Positions 11,485 to 24,200 of a DNA stretch of 64,000 nt are shown one piece after another. The stretch covers positions 13,105,639 through 13,169,638 of the forward strand of contig OY848919.1 of the NCBI GenBank assembly GCA_963693285.1, written 5' to 3'. This stretch comes from Xestospongia muta (lineage: Eukaryota > Porifera > Demospongiae > Haplosclerida > Petrosiidae). The position numbers were made by a program, and so were the translations under genes. Each line of letters opens with the position of its first letter. Within the stretch, counting starts at the first letter, position 1. The notes below the pieces were generated by a model that was not told the origin of the DNA, did no database searches, and saw nothing but the letters and a program-made list of their open reading frames with translations.

Positions 11485-12262
11485 GGTTTACATCCACTTA
11501 TGTCACACGCTCACTACACACCTCACCATTTCCTAGTGAGTTAGGATAGACAGAGAGAAGAGAACCAGCACTTAGTAGATTAGAGAGGAAAGATAGCAGT
11601 ACTGATAATAGTACAGATAATACTGAACACAGACATACAATGTATAATGGTGTATTATGTGAATGTGAGGTTAAGTGGTACATCATATATTAGGACATTG
11701 ACTCCTGGTACAATATACTTGACTGCTTACAATAAACAGTCTTCTTGCTAGAACAATGGGGTCAATCATTGATTCAACAATAGCACTGGTACATTTAACT
11801 AGAGCTCGTCTAGTTACATCAGATTTTATAGGATCATCTAGAGTGTAGAGATCTAGACAAAAGAAACAGAAAAGAGTAGTTACTAATTAAAGGATTAAAG
11901 TTAATATATCATACCTTCATATTTTGACATTATTTTGTCAGCTAAGTCTTGTTGATTTAAACTGTCATCTCTCAAAATATCCAGGAAAATCATGAAGGCA
12001 TTAGCATTGTGTATGATATGATCCTTTAGATCATCAAGAATATACTCAAGTCGATCTGTACTAGTGTCTCCTGTTTTCTTGTCTTTAACAATTTTGTAAA
12101 CATCCTCAGAAATAATTTCTTTTATAATTAGTCTTCTTGCTAGTATAATAGGCTCAATAGTTGATTCAACAATAGCACTGGTACATTTAACTAAAGCTTG
12201 CATAGCTACATCTGAGTTTATAGCATGATCTAGAGTGTATAGACAAAACACAGAGCTGTTAT

Positions 12263-13100
12263 AAATGAAATGCACTAAAGTGCTTAACCTCGCTGCGGTG
12301 GGCAGTGTAGATATATACTGCAGAGTGCATGTACATTTAACATTCCACAAGCTAAAGGTATGGTAACTTATTAATGGCTCAGCTTTACTCTGACAATAGT
12401 CAATTTACTGGCCAATTTGCAAACTAATTGACCATAACGCACTACCAAGCAATTTTTTTATTCTTTTTAGCCTTCTCAAGTGACGTATACCACAGAATAC
12501 AGACAAGAGATCTCACATGATGTGCAAGATGATTATTGATGACTCAGCATTTCTCTTAAAACAAAGGGAAAAAAGCTTTGCTGTTTAGTGCGTCTACTGG
12601 CGTACTGGTTACTTTGCACTCTAATTGACAAAAAGTTCAATACTTTCCAACTTCTTAGTAAATGTAAGTGGTTCTCCAATGACAGCTATGATGCTAGTAT
12701 TTTTAGTTCGCACTCATTGTATCGACAAAGATAACTGCCATAAGTTAGTAAAACTGTCATAACTTTCCAAAGTATTTTTGCAAAAATTCTCACTTTAAAA
12801 AGTTGGAAATGTCATAAGCTGTATACAGGAGGTTTTTACTGAATTCTCGAGTCTTCACTAAAAGCTGTGCATTTTTTCAAAGGTTTTTCAGACTTTTAAA
12901 GCTTTTTGTTCGTTTGACAATCCTTTTGGCAGTATTGTTAAGAAGTACAGAAGTTTTGCTACCGTCCAGTATAGTTTGGTGGCTACCAGTGCCATGTTTG
13001 CTGAGTTAAAGCAGTTCAAAGCCATTTGCCTGAGTAACACACACACATACACTGACAGACTACAATACCCTTGCTATGCGCCCATGCACAGCGAGGTTAA
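12263..13100. mobile_element. TTAA-type non-autonomous element, about 840 bp
   Basis: Inside the M4 intron before the CARD-like exon an unrelated stretch ends GCGAGGTTAA at 13091-13100. An inverted match TTAACCTCGCTG lies at 12283-12294. The paralogous intron at 4210-4222 reads straight from GAGCTG through TTAA into TAATATATCAG, which is what an empty site would look like. TTAA targets are typical of piggyBac-like elements. I see no transposase. Confidence 0.45.
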
Positions 13101-13236
13101 TAATAATATATCAGAAAGATCACCTATAATACAATGGTTAGTTACTGTTTATAATTATGGTCTAGTAAGATGACTTGGTAGCTAACTAACTCAGATATCA
13201 ATTCTGTTTTGGGAGTTTGTCTGAAGAATGAAAATT

Positions 13237-13372
13237 AATGCTAAAAACTACAGAAACAAGGTAAGATGCACTAAGTAATCCCTACATAAGTAAATTTTGG
13301 CACTGCTACTTGTGTTGTAAGTAGGGATTACTCAGCTATACATTCCTACTTTGTTTCTGTAGTTTTGACATT
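13237..13372. mobile_element. Palindromic MITE, copy 2
   Basis: The arms match those of copy 1 (AAAACTACAGAAACAAGGTA left, TACTTTGTTTCTGTAGTTTT right). It sits between the TTAA-type element and the small exon at 13557. Confidence 0.65.
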
Positions 13373-14288
13373 GCTACATTGTGTCATTTAAAAAACACTG
13401 CTTACAGACTTAATGCTTGATAAAGTGATCCCTATGATTGTACCAAATTTATAAAACCTACCACTTAACAATTGCTGTCTTTGGTATACATAATTTAATT
13501 ACTACACTCATGACACACACTAGCTATTAATAATAAATGATAATAAATATACTTACTTTGTATAGTAGAAGTACTCATAAAAGCTGAAGCTGTACTTGAT
13601 GTTCCTTCTTAAAATAAAGATGACTATATATAATATAATAGATTACTACTTACCATTTCTACTATTATCAAGAGATCGTATAATATATATCTTTGTGTTA
13701 TTAGGTTTGATTCCCTTCAAAGTTATACCATATCTTATTTTAGCAACTGTATGAGGTCCATGTTCAGCAGACACAGTGATCAGTATAGAAGGACAAGAAG
13801 GAGGATCATTAGAACCAAACATATCCACATCACGTTTATATACCTATAAAAATTATCCATTAACACATATACATCTATAGTTACTACCTACCACTGGCTT
13901 TTGGTGAGGATCAATATTCCATCCATTAAAAGGACGTTCTTGTTCTTCATTAAGGACTAATTCAATGTAACCATCATCTTCAAATGTGAAGGATAAGCGA
14001 ACATCTTTTTCAACATAAGATGGAAAAGTAGTCTTTATATACTATATATTGTATTATAATAAGCAATCGTATTAGTATTTTACTTACTTACCTCTAGTAA
14101 AAGACTGAGATTTTTACTAACAATAAAGCGCATTAGCCATTCATTTTTACTTTTTTTTTCATATGACAAAAAAGCTATATACATATCAGCAGGTTGCATC
14201 ACAGGTTGGGAACTGGTTATATTATACAATAAAGTATCTATAACGTTATGATAGATACAACATGTATATATTATACACTGTAGCTCAC

Positions 14289-14820
14289 CTTTCTCTCTAG
14301 TTAACTTCTCAATTTCTTCTTGTTTCTCTTCTAATACTTTATCAGTAGCTATAGAACATAACCATATATGGTATGTACTACTAATAGCATTATAGCTTAC
14401 CTTCTTTCTCCTTGGTCAACTTCTCAATCTCTTCTTGTTTCTCTACTAATACTTTATCAGTAACTATAGAACATAACCATATATGGTATGTACTACTAAC
14501 AATATTATAGTTTACCTTCTTTCTCCTTGGTCAACTTCTCAATCTCTTCTTGTTTCTCTACTAATACTTTATCAGTAACTATAGAACATAACCATATATG
14601 GTATGTACTACTAACAATATTATAGTTCACCTTCTTTCTCTCTGGTCAACTTCTCAATCTCTTCTTGTTTCTCTACTAATACTTTATCAGTAGCTATAGA
14701 ACATAACCATATATGGTATGTACTACTAACAGTAATATAGCTCACCTTCTTTATGTCTGGCTAATTTCTCTATCTCTGAGGTCTTTGCCTTAGTCATTCT
14801 GTCTAATAGTTTCAGTTTCT
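14289..14820 (-). repeat. Coiled-coil exon array (M4)
   Basis: Units at 14289-14348 (60 nt, one codon lost), 14401-14463, 14516-14578, 14631-14693 and the founding 75-nt exon 14746-14820 repeat every 112-115 bp. Each encodes heptads of the type EKQEEIEKLTREK. The founding exon (EKLKLLDRMTKAKTSEIEKL) is intact here, unlike in M3 and M8. Confidence 0.8.
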
Positions 14821-15718
14821 CTGTATACATTATTAGGTACATAGTTATATTTCAATTAATGTACATGTACCTGATAAACTGTCAGTTGATGATTGATCTT
14901 GTGGTTGTTCTCTGTCCATACTGGAACTATCTAATGTGTAATAGAATATGTTATATAATTATATACGTGACTAGTACCATTTGTTTACCTTCAAGTGGTG
15001 ATAACTTCATTATTTGCTGATCTTTCTCAGGAGATAACTGAACTTCCTGTACATGTTTAGGTATGACTACCTCCTATATATCAACACATTATATAATAGT
15101 TATATTATACACATCACTTACCTTATCTCTTGCACCTTCATCCATAATAGTGTGATAACCAATTGTGAATTTCATTAACCCAATTCCCCTCAATAGATGA
15201 AGACACTTCTCAGCTTCCATCAGTAGAACATCCATTATATGTCGTGGAGCATAGCAGGTTATTGTGATCAAGTTACTTTTCTTAATCATTCTAACTTGAA
15301 CTCTTTTGGCAACATCATTGAAGACTGTTACTAACAGATTTCTGATTTGGTCAAGAGAGCATTCCATCAGGATCCCATTCAAGAACAAATTCAATAGTCT
15401 CACATTTGAGAAGAGAAGATGGACCCATTGTAAAGTTCTCATTTATGCACACACTTAGCGTGACCTCTTCACAGAACTTATCTACTGTTGACTTGTAGGC
15501 TGAGATATGAGGTTTTGCTGTTTTTATGTCATAATGTTCAACAATAACCTCAAAGGAGTAGATATCAATAATGGTGCATTTCTTTTCCACTATATCCATG
15601 ACGTTGTCAAATGATCCAGCTATATCAAGTTGAGGTTCTAGCTATCTGAAATATCTTCGTAGATATGTTTTGAGTAATCTTAGTGAAGGAATACTCTTAG
15701 CAATGTCTAACAGAGTCT

Positions 15719-15795
15719 GAAATCTGCGCATGCTCAATTAAGCTATAAATTTTATTAAATTAGGGTGGAGCTCATTTGCAGTTTTTGCAGACACA
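15719..15795. promoter_or_regulatory. Promoter copy C upstream of P3; minus partner lost
   Basis: TGCGCATGCTCA at 15725-15736 and GGGTGGAGCTCATTTGCAG are kept, but the SYRR exon that should lie to the left is deleted. Domain X of M4 begins directly beside the 12-mer. Confidence 0.55.
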
Positions 15796-16555
15796 ATGGA
15801 GAGAGAAGTCAGTTTCCTACGTTGTTCTAAGGTCAGTCATTCTCCTAGTACACAGTATATATATAAAGTGATCTATATAGCTCAGTAGTTATGTGGAGTT
15901 CAACAAGATGATACATGGACTACAACAGTCTGTACATGGATACAACAGAAGAGAGTCACTCCATACAACATCTACTAGGTACATTACCTGTGTGTGTCAG
16001 TATTACTATGAGATAATAGTACTATATACTGCAGTATATGATCACTTACTGTAGGAAAGGAACATGTACTGAATATAACTTTTATCAGACATTAACAATA
16101 ATGTTGAATCAAGTACTCAAGTATGTTACATGATCACTTGTTTTATAATTGTCTCTCTCTCTCTCCTATCATTGTTGTCTCTGTAGTAATCCTCATGTTG
16201 AAATACAACAACAAGAACTGTTAACTATATATCAATGGTTTTGTCTTAATAGACCATACACATCACAGGTAATAGTTACTAGTTATATTACTAGTTATTA
16301 TATCTATAGAAGATCAACAACACTAGTGCTCCAAAACCTCAACTATTTCTGACAAAGTCTTGTACACAAAGAGGAGGAGGAGGGGCTAGTAGACCTCAAA
16401 CTGCTCCAGCTGCTCTTGACTATGTAAACACTCCATACATTGTCCATATTAGTATATACTATATGTTAATAGTAACTATGATATGTGATAATATATAATG
16501 TTTGATATGTTAACAAACTATCTCTCTCTAGACCACACCTACATTCTCTTATTAA
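15796..16555 (+). CDS. P3: plus-strand cassette gene, short C terminus
   Basis: Exons 15796-15831, 15899-15978, 16187-16268, 16310-16423 and 16532-16555 join with intact splice sites. The first four exons match P4 except for IQQQE in exon 3, LKPQ to PKPQ in exon 4 (KINNTSAPKPQLF), and LDY replacing LGY at the end of exon 4. Exon 5 reads TTPTFSY and stops, so the product is 111 residues. Beyond the stop the DNA becomes the M5 3' flank. Unknown family. Confidence 0.55.
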
Positions 16556-17510
16556 TAAAACAATTAGATTATTAGATTAATTAAACAATTAAAGAATGGA
16601 TGAATACTGTGGGAAAATGGACAGTTATTTTAATATCAGAGGTGACTACAGCAGTGTATGTGTACAACACTTCACTACATAAATTTGTCTTCATTGAAGT
16701 ATGAAATTTACTATTAGAAATAATCTATCGGAAATAATAAGAAATATATCATTGAAGATACAGTTAAGAATTATAATTATTATGAAGCCAAAACATACTT
16801 GCTACATCACTAAAATTAATATATACAAACAATCATACATGTTATTAATATACTCAATAATAAATCTGGTACTATAGAGACAATGTACACTTACTTAGTG
16901 TTCCAGTAACATGCAAAGTGAACTATGATTCCAAACATGTGTTTTCATTTGTCTACTAGTTGTATAATTTAATGATCTTATGATGGTACTTAAAACTGGA
17001 ACAATAATTAACAAGACTTTAAAAATTCTGAAAACATTTGTTAAACATAGGGATGGTGGCAAAGATAACAGTTAGGAATGACAGTAATAAAATCCCTACC
17101 TAGTAGCTAAACAATAGTCTAGGAGAAGTTTTCTCTTTCTAGTAGGGCAACCTCTCCTTACAAAATAAGAGAAACAAGAATGAATGCTCTTAGACATTGA
17201 AGAACTTAACCAATTCTCAATTGTACTTATGTAGGAAGCCTTGAGACAAGATATACTGATCATTTTGCTTCCTGAGGTTTTCCTCATGAATTAATTCACA
17301 AATTGGTGTCTCTTAGAGAGGTTACTTTAATTGTTAATGTGTAATAAATAACACTTCTAAAAATAGACACTTTATGCAAAAATTATTTTAAACAATTAAA
17401 ATTTGAATTTTTTTGCAAGATAACAGAACTATAAAAACATAATATCAAGCCATCCCTACACAGGCAGTGTTACTGTCTACCTGACAGATGCATGTGGACA
17501 ATTGATACAA
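16556..17510. repeat. About 950-bp block repeated at 20258-21267; no gene supported
   Basis: This block lies between the end of P3 and the 3' end of M5. It is closely matched between the end of P4 and the 3' end of M6 (shared landmarks GGGAAAATGGACAGT and AAGCCTTGAGACAAGATAT). The open frame at 17096-17287 contains ASYISTIENWLSSSMSK but is broken in the sister block, so I do not call it a gene. It is the 3' flank of a duplicated minus gene plus a convergent plus gene. Confidence 0.6.
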
Positions 17511-19288
17511 CTATATTATATTACCTCGATAAATGTTAACTGTCTTTGTAATATCTCTAAATGCTTTGTATAACAGCTCTTTTATATCACTGAGTGCATC
17601 ACTATCAGGTTTCCACTCTAGACGAAAATCAATAGTCCTACATTTGAGAAGAGAGGGTGGACCAGTCATGTAGTCCTCACATATTTTGAGTTTGAGTTCC
17701 TCACAGACTCTATCAACTTCTGATTTGTAGGCAGTAATTTGAGCTTTAGCTTCCTTGATGTTGTAATGATTGGCAATAACCTCCAAACAACCAACGTTAA
17801 CTATAGTACATTTGTGTTCTATGACTATGTCCATTACATCATCAAATGATTTAGCACTCTTCAGACCATTTTTTAGCTCTCGGAAACACATTACAAGAAA
17901 TATTTTTAAATCTTCTAGTGAAGGAATCTCATTAGCAAAAACAAATGCTTGTATAGTAGTATGGAGAAGAATTCTCAATTTTGCTCTCATTTGATCAAAC
18001 ATATCCTGATAAATAGGTTGAAGATGAAAAACTTCACGACCTGGGACTATAGATGAATTTTAAATGATAATTAAATGACTAACTTTGAGTACTTGTAGAT
18101 TCAGCTGGAGTGTCAAGAGCAGTAGTATCTGTTATAATAATATTATTATTTCATACAAGTACAGAGATAAGAGAACCCAAATTTACTTTCATTTCTCAAC
18201 ATTCAATTGTACAAGTGTAGCTGTTAAGGTAAATGGAAAGCTCCTAGTACCTAATATCCATTTTAATCAAACAACTCTTTTTAAAAAATTTACGCACAAA
18301 GTCTTTGATCATTTCATGTCTGCCATATTTAATAAATGCAAAACTAATTTTTTGTGATTTATTTGTCACTTCATGAAACTTAAATCTCAGCAAAGTACCT
18401 ATAAATATATATTATGGCAGTACAAAATGACTGCAGTCCACGTCACCTATGTATATCATTTAAGCTTGAGCCCTCCTTGTAAATTATATATTACATACCT
18501 GATAGATTGGGAGGAAAGGCTTGCTCTATACAAAAAGCATAACTGTCATTAAAATAAATGATAACTACAAACGCTTACCGTATTCTTTGAGTATATCTTG
18601 TCCTATGTGTACTGTCACTTCTGATTGTAATAAGACATCACCAAATCGCCTTAATTGGTTAGGATCTTCAGATACTGTATCAGACAGTACTCTTAATGGA
18701 TTATCACTTAGTGATCCTCCTGAGCTCTGTATCTCATCAAATGTCTCCTTAGAGATAACTCCTTCTGTATATAACATCTGTGTCACCTCCATAGGAAGAA
18801 CAAATTTTGAGAGCCTTGTAGAATATTTCTGTAATATTTTATTGGAGTGATCCTTTTGCTTCTGAGCCACTGTTATAATTGAAAGTTTAGAATAAATTAT
18901 ATTCATTGTAACTCTTACTTTCTGTTAATACTTTAATGTAATAATTCTTACTTCACTTACAAGTTACATTTGATAATGTTTCTTCCATTTCTTTCCCAGT
19001 ATCTCCCACTGTTCCACCAATGTCCAGAAGAATATCAATAAAACATTTATATCGTTGTTGTATCTCTGAAATACTTCTACAAGACTCAAAACCAGTTTTG
19101 AACTGTTCAAATATACTAGCAAATTCCATATCTTGTGAGGATATAAATTTTGCTGAATATGCTCTGCCAACAAAATCCACCATGATTGCTTTCAGTTCAG
19201 AGTGAATTTTGTAACTGTACGAGACGAAAACATCAATAACAGCTCGTCTGTAGCCATTAATATCCTCAGTTTCAGTGTTGGAAGCCAT
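17511..19288 (-). CDS. M5: SYRR - CARD-like - domain X protein
   Basis: Exons 18961-19288, 18579-18869, 18499-18525, 18084-18128 and 17511-18046 join in phase 1 to give 408 residues. Residues 1-109 are the SYRR domain (start MASNTETED intact), and about 110-206 a second helical death-fold-like domain (MLYTEGVISKETFDEI, then VLLQSEVTVHIGQDILKEYG). Two Pro/Thr linkers follow, then domain X (FRELKNGLKSAKSFDDVMDI, HYNIKEAKAQITAYKSEVDR, SLLKCRTIDFRLEW). The X domain stops early at RGNII compared with the full X of M6, so its last 60 residues (the ITCYAP part) are missing. No membrane segment. A cytosolic adaptor role is inferred. GTAATATAA at 17524 could be a donor to an unseen exon. Confidence 0.7.
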
Positions 19289-19388
19289 TACATGGAAAGG
19301 ATGTATAAGGGCCAAGTCCTGAATCTGCGCATGCTCAATAAACTTGACTAAATTTGGGTGGAGCTTATTTGCAATTTTTGCAGACACA
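19289..19388. promoter_or_regulatory. Bidirectional promoter, copy D (M5 / P4)
   Basis: One hundred bases separate the M5 and P4 starts. TGCGCATGCTCA is at 19326-19337 and GGGTGGAGCTTATTTGCA follows. Confidence 0.65.
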
Positions 19389-20257
19389 ATGGAGAGAGAA
19401 GTCAGTTTCCTACGTTGTTCTAAGGTCAGTCATTCTCCTAGTACACAGTATATATATAAAGTGATCTATATAGCTCAGTAGTTATGTGGAGTTCAACAAG
19501 ATGATACATGGACTACAACAGTCTGTACATGGATACAACAGAGGAGAGTCACTCCATACAACATCTACTAGGTACATTACCTGTGTGTGTCAGTATTACT
19601 ATGAGATAATAGTACTATATACTGCAGTATATGATCACTTACTGTAGGAAAGGAACATGTACTGAATATAACTTTTATCAGACATTAACAATAATGTTGA
19701 ATCAAGTACTCAAGTATGTCACATGATCACTTGTTTTATAATTGTCTCTCTCTCTCTCTCCTATCATTGTTGTCTCTGTAGTAATCCTCATGTTGAAATA
19801 CAACACCAAGAACTGTTAACTATATATCAATGGTCTTGTCTTAATAGACCATACACATCACAGGTAATAGTTACTAGTTATATTACTAGTTATTATATCT
19901 ATAGAAGATCAATAACACTAGTGCTCTAAAACCTCAACTATTTCTGACAAAGTCTCGTACACAAAGAGGAGGAGGAGGAGCTAGTAGACCTCAAACTGCT
20001 CCAGCTGCTCTTGGCTATGTAAACACTCCATACATTGTCCATATTAGTATATACTATATGTTAATAGTAACTATGATATGTGATAATATATAATGATTGA
20101 TATGTTAACACATAACATCATTCACTTTAACATTTTCTCTCTATAGACCCCACCTACATCCTCTTGTGAAACTCCTTTGTCCATTCAAGCTGCTTTGTTA
20201 AGGTTTACATCCACTTATGTCACATACTCACTACATATTATTAAGTATATCAACTAA
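19389..20257 (+). CDS. P4: most complete plus-strand cassette gene
   Basis: Exons 19389-19424, 19492-19571, 19782-19863, 19905-20018 and 20147-20257 give 140 residues with all splice sites intact. The order is MEREVSFLRCSK, FNKMIHGLQQSVHGYNRGES, SNPHVEIQHQELLTIYQW, KINNTSALKPQLFLTKSR, a Gly-rich stretch, RPQTAPAALGY and a last exon TPPTSSCETPLSIQAALLRF ending YIN. It is basic and low in complexity, with no recognised domain. I think this or P2 is nearest the parent, but the true gene may lie outside the window and be longer. Confidence 0.6.
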
Positions 20258-21267
20258 TGTCCTACTAATCATGACATCAGCTAATATCGTTAGTGACTAG
20301 TGAGAGATGTAGTTTAGAATGTAACAATTAGATTCATAACAACCAATGCTATGGGAAAATGGACAGTCACTTTAATATCAAAGGTGACTACAGGTGTTTT
20401 CATGTACAATACTTCACTAAGTGAATTTGACTTCACTGAAATATGAAATTTACATGAAAAGAACAAGTAATTTTCTTTTATATATTATACTAAAAATTAA
20501 ATGTTATTATTATTATATACATGAACTAATTTATATAGAGTTTTCATTTTAGTCATAATCATTACCTCGATCTACTGGAAATAATAAAAAAATTTCATTG
20601 AAGGTACAGTTAAGAATAGTAATTATTATGAAGTGAAAATATATACTTACTACATCACTAAGACTAATATACACAAATAATCAAATATGTTATTAATATA
20701 CCCAATAATTAACCTGGTTTAATATGGACAATGTACCCTTGTCTATTGTTCCAATAACATGCCAACTATGATTCCAAATATATGTTTTCATGTGACCACT
20801 AGTTGTATAACTTTATGCTCATATAATTGTACTTAAAACTGGAACAATGATATAACAAGAATTTAAAGCATAGGGATGGTGTCAAAGATAACAATTAGGA
20901 ATGGCAGTATTAAATCTAAAGGGCTAACCTCTCCTTACAAAATAAGAGAAATATGAATGGAATGCCCTTAGATATAAAAGAACTTAACCAATTCTCAACT
21001 GTATTAATGTAGGAAGCCTTGAGACAAGATATTACTGATCATTTTGTTTCCTGAGTTTTCCTCATAAATTAATTCACAGTTGGTGTCTATCAGAGAGGTT
21101 ACTTCCAATTTCTGTAAAAATCACTACTTTATTAAAGTGCAAGAAACAAAACTTCTAAAAGTGGATATCTTATGTAAAAATTATTCTAAACGATTATTAA
21201 ATTTTGGATTTTTTGCAAGCTAACAGAACTATAAAAACAATACCAAGCCATCCCTACACAGGCAGTG
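20258..21267. repeat. Second copy of the 3' flank block; no gene supported
   Basis: This block aligns with 16556-17510 through most of its length, with small indels. The possible frame ASYIS seen at 17096-17287 is interrupted here, which argues against coding. Confidence 0.6.
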
Positions 21268-24200
21268 TTACTGTCTACCTGATAGATACATGTGGACAAT
21301 TGATATAACTATCATTATAATACCTCCACGTATTGGTGAAAGATCAATTCTCTTAGCATTATCTTTAAATGCTTTCCATAATAGCTCTTGTATATCATCG
21401 AGTACTTGTCTCTTAGCTCTCCATCTTAGAGAATAATGGATAGTTTCATATTTGAGAAGAGAGGGTGGACCAGTCATGAAGTCATCACATATTTTGAGTT
21501 TAAGTTCCTCACAGACTCTATTAACTTCTGATTTGTAGGCAGCAATTTGAGCTTTAGCTTCTTCAATGTTGTAATGATTGGCAATAACCTCCAAACAACC
21601 AACATTAACTATAGTACATTTGTGTTTTATGAGTATCTCCATTACATCATCAAATGATTTAGCACTCTTCAGATCATATTTTAGCTCTCGGTAACTTATT
21701 CCAAGAAATGTTCTTAAGTCTTCTAATGAAGGAATCTTCTTAGCAAAAACACATGCACGTACAGTAGTATGGAGAAGGTTTCTCAATTTTGCTCGCATTT
21801 TATCAAACACATCCTGATAATTAGGTCCAAGATAAATATATTTAGTTTGATCTAGCACTATAGATAAATTTGAAATGATAATTAAATGACTAACTTTGAG
21901 TAATTGTAGTAGTAGCTGGAGTGTCAACAACAGTAGTATTCTCTGGAGGCTCTGGAGAAGAGGAAACATCAAATCCTAATTATATCTCTAACTCACTTTC
22001 TTTTAATGCCATTAGATATTGTTCAGCAATAATATTCCCACTAATAATGACTGGCTTCTTCAGTGCATCTATGATCTCCTTTCTCATGGCTTTGGGATTG
22101 GTATCCAGCCACAATTCAAGCATTTTTAAAGCTTTAATATCAGCATCTTCATAATTCCCATCAATGTAATCTAATTCACTGGTTTTTAACTTGAGGAGTA
22201 CACCAAACTTGTACCAATGATAACCAATATCGACATGTCCACATAGCTCATCAAGAGTTGGTTTTCCACTCAACATAACATCAAATGTTGCTGTGAATGT
22301 TTTATCTGTTAAAAAGAACTCAGATAATATCAATATGGATTATAAAATAATTGTCAACAGCATTTTAGATTGAATTATAATTAAATATTGTGAAAAGAAG
22401 GAAAGGATGAAATAATACTGTATTTGCTGGTTATTAAGTGCATGCGCTTGTATCTCCACAGGAAGAAAATATGCACTTAATAAGGATACATGCTTAAAAA
22501 ATAGCCTTTGCGAATGATGTCACTTTTCTGGGTGTGGCTCTCACTCGAGCACATGTAGGATATGGCTGGTGTTTCTACTGAGTTCTTGTTTGACAGTGTA
22601 ATTCGAAGTCATCACACAATCTGTTTAGCCCTGTTCTTGAACCACCAGCCTTTAATTTTAATTCCCCTTCGATGTTAGCTGCTGAAACTCTGCATGGAGC
22701 TGCTCTCCCATTATTGCTTATTAATAATTCATTAAGTGCTTAATAAAAAAGAGTTCTGACCAAGATAAATGTGCGCACTTAACAAACAGTATGTGTTTAA
22801 TAACCATATGTGTCTAACAACCAGCAAATATGGTATTGTGTAATTCCTACATAATCAGTGCTATCACCTGCCTGATCAAATATTCACATATTAAAGTTAG
22901 TTAGAAATGTAATTCTGTATTAATGCAATCATAACTAACATAAAAATGGTAGAAGCTGATTTATTCATGATGATTGTGTACTTGGGTGTGGTTAAAGTAG
23001 GTAGTTTTATTGTTGTGTACAACAATAATAAAATGATACAAATATACATATTACTAGCACATGGCCTAGAACTGCATGGCATGCTTATTAAGTAAAAACT
23101 ACATGTACTGAAAGATGATATTAAAAAAAACTCTGAATTCTCTTATTTGTAGCCACATTGAACTATTCTTTACTATAGTAAGTTATTATAATCCCTAAAA
23201 TCATTTAACATTAGGTGATAATAGACAGCTTATTAAATTATTACCATTGTGCTTACCTTCAAGTGGTACTGATTCCATTATTTGCTGATCTTTCTCAACT
23301 TCCTGTTTAGGTTTGTCTACCTCCTATATATCAACACATTATATAATAGTTATATTATACATATCACTTACCTTATCTCTTGTACCTTCATCCATAATAG
23401 TGTGATAACCAATTGTGAATTTCATTAATCCAATTTCCCTCATTAGATCAAGACTGTTCTTAGCTTCCATCAGTAGAACATCCATTATATGTCGTGGAGC
23501 ATAGCAGGTTATTGTAATCGAGTTACTTTCCTTAATCATTCTAATTTGAACTCTTTTGGCGATACCATTGAAGACTGTTACTAATAGATTTCTGATTTGG
23601 TCAAGAGAGCATTCATCGGGATCCACTTCGAGAACAAATTCAATAGTCTCACATTTGAGAAGAGAAGATGGACTCATTGTAAAGTTCTCATTTACACACA
23701 CACTTAGTTTGACCTCTTCACAGAACTTATCTACTATTGACTTGTAGTCTGAGATATGAGGTTTTGCTGTTTTTATGTCATAATGTTCAACAATAACCTC
23801 AAAAGAGTAGATATCAATAATGGTGCATTTCTTTTCCACTATATCCATGATGTTGTCAAATGATCCAGCTATATCTAGTTGAGGTTCTAGCTCTCTGAAA
23901 TATCTTCGTAGATATGTTTTGAATAATCTTAGTGAAGGAATACTCTTAGCAATGAGAGGTGTAACAGTATCAATAAGATCTCTAAATGCCACTTTCATCT
24001 GAACAAAACTGTACTGATAAGTATCAAGTACTGTTATATCACCTGATATTATAATATTGGTATATTATATGCAAATAATGGAAAGACTAACTTTGAGTTG
24101 TAGTATATAGTGTGGGAGTAGTAAGAGCATCCTTAGCAATAACTATAAATAGTTACATTGAATTAATACATATATATAGTACACTGTCTTACTTGATTGG

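Larger units (their letters stand above)
11683..15718 (-). pseudogene. M4: chimeric domain X - coiled coil - UPA-like - CARD-like gene with broken 5' end
   Basis: Exons 15122-15718, 14989-15073, 14871-14930, 14746-14820, 14631-14693, 14516-14578, 14401-14463, 14289-14348, 14092-14237, 13892-14041, 13654-13843, 13557-13607, 11915-12229 and 11683-11852 are phase-compatible. The first exon is domain X with a TAG after YFR and an extra base near 15361 compared with the sister at 23610. The SYRR exon is missing and the promoter 12-mer abuts the break. The rest looks sound: 4.5 coil exons, an EWLMRFIVSK region, domain E (DMFGSNDPPSCPSILITVSA), and a CARD-like domain (LIIKEIISEDVYKIV, then FMIFLDILRDDSL). 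The final exon repeats only the first part of the CARD. No ZU5 exon is present. It may be transcribed from an inner ATG (15599), but the frameshift argues against a full product. Confidence 0.6.

Noticed and set aside
17096..17287. Frame MRKTSGSKMISISCLKASYI as a transposase-like gene
   Set aside because: The sister block at 20930-21070 breaks the frame, and no motif of a transposase is visible.
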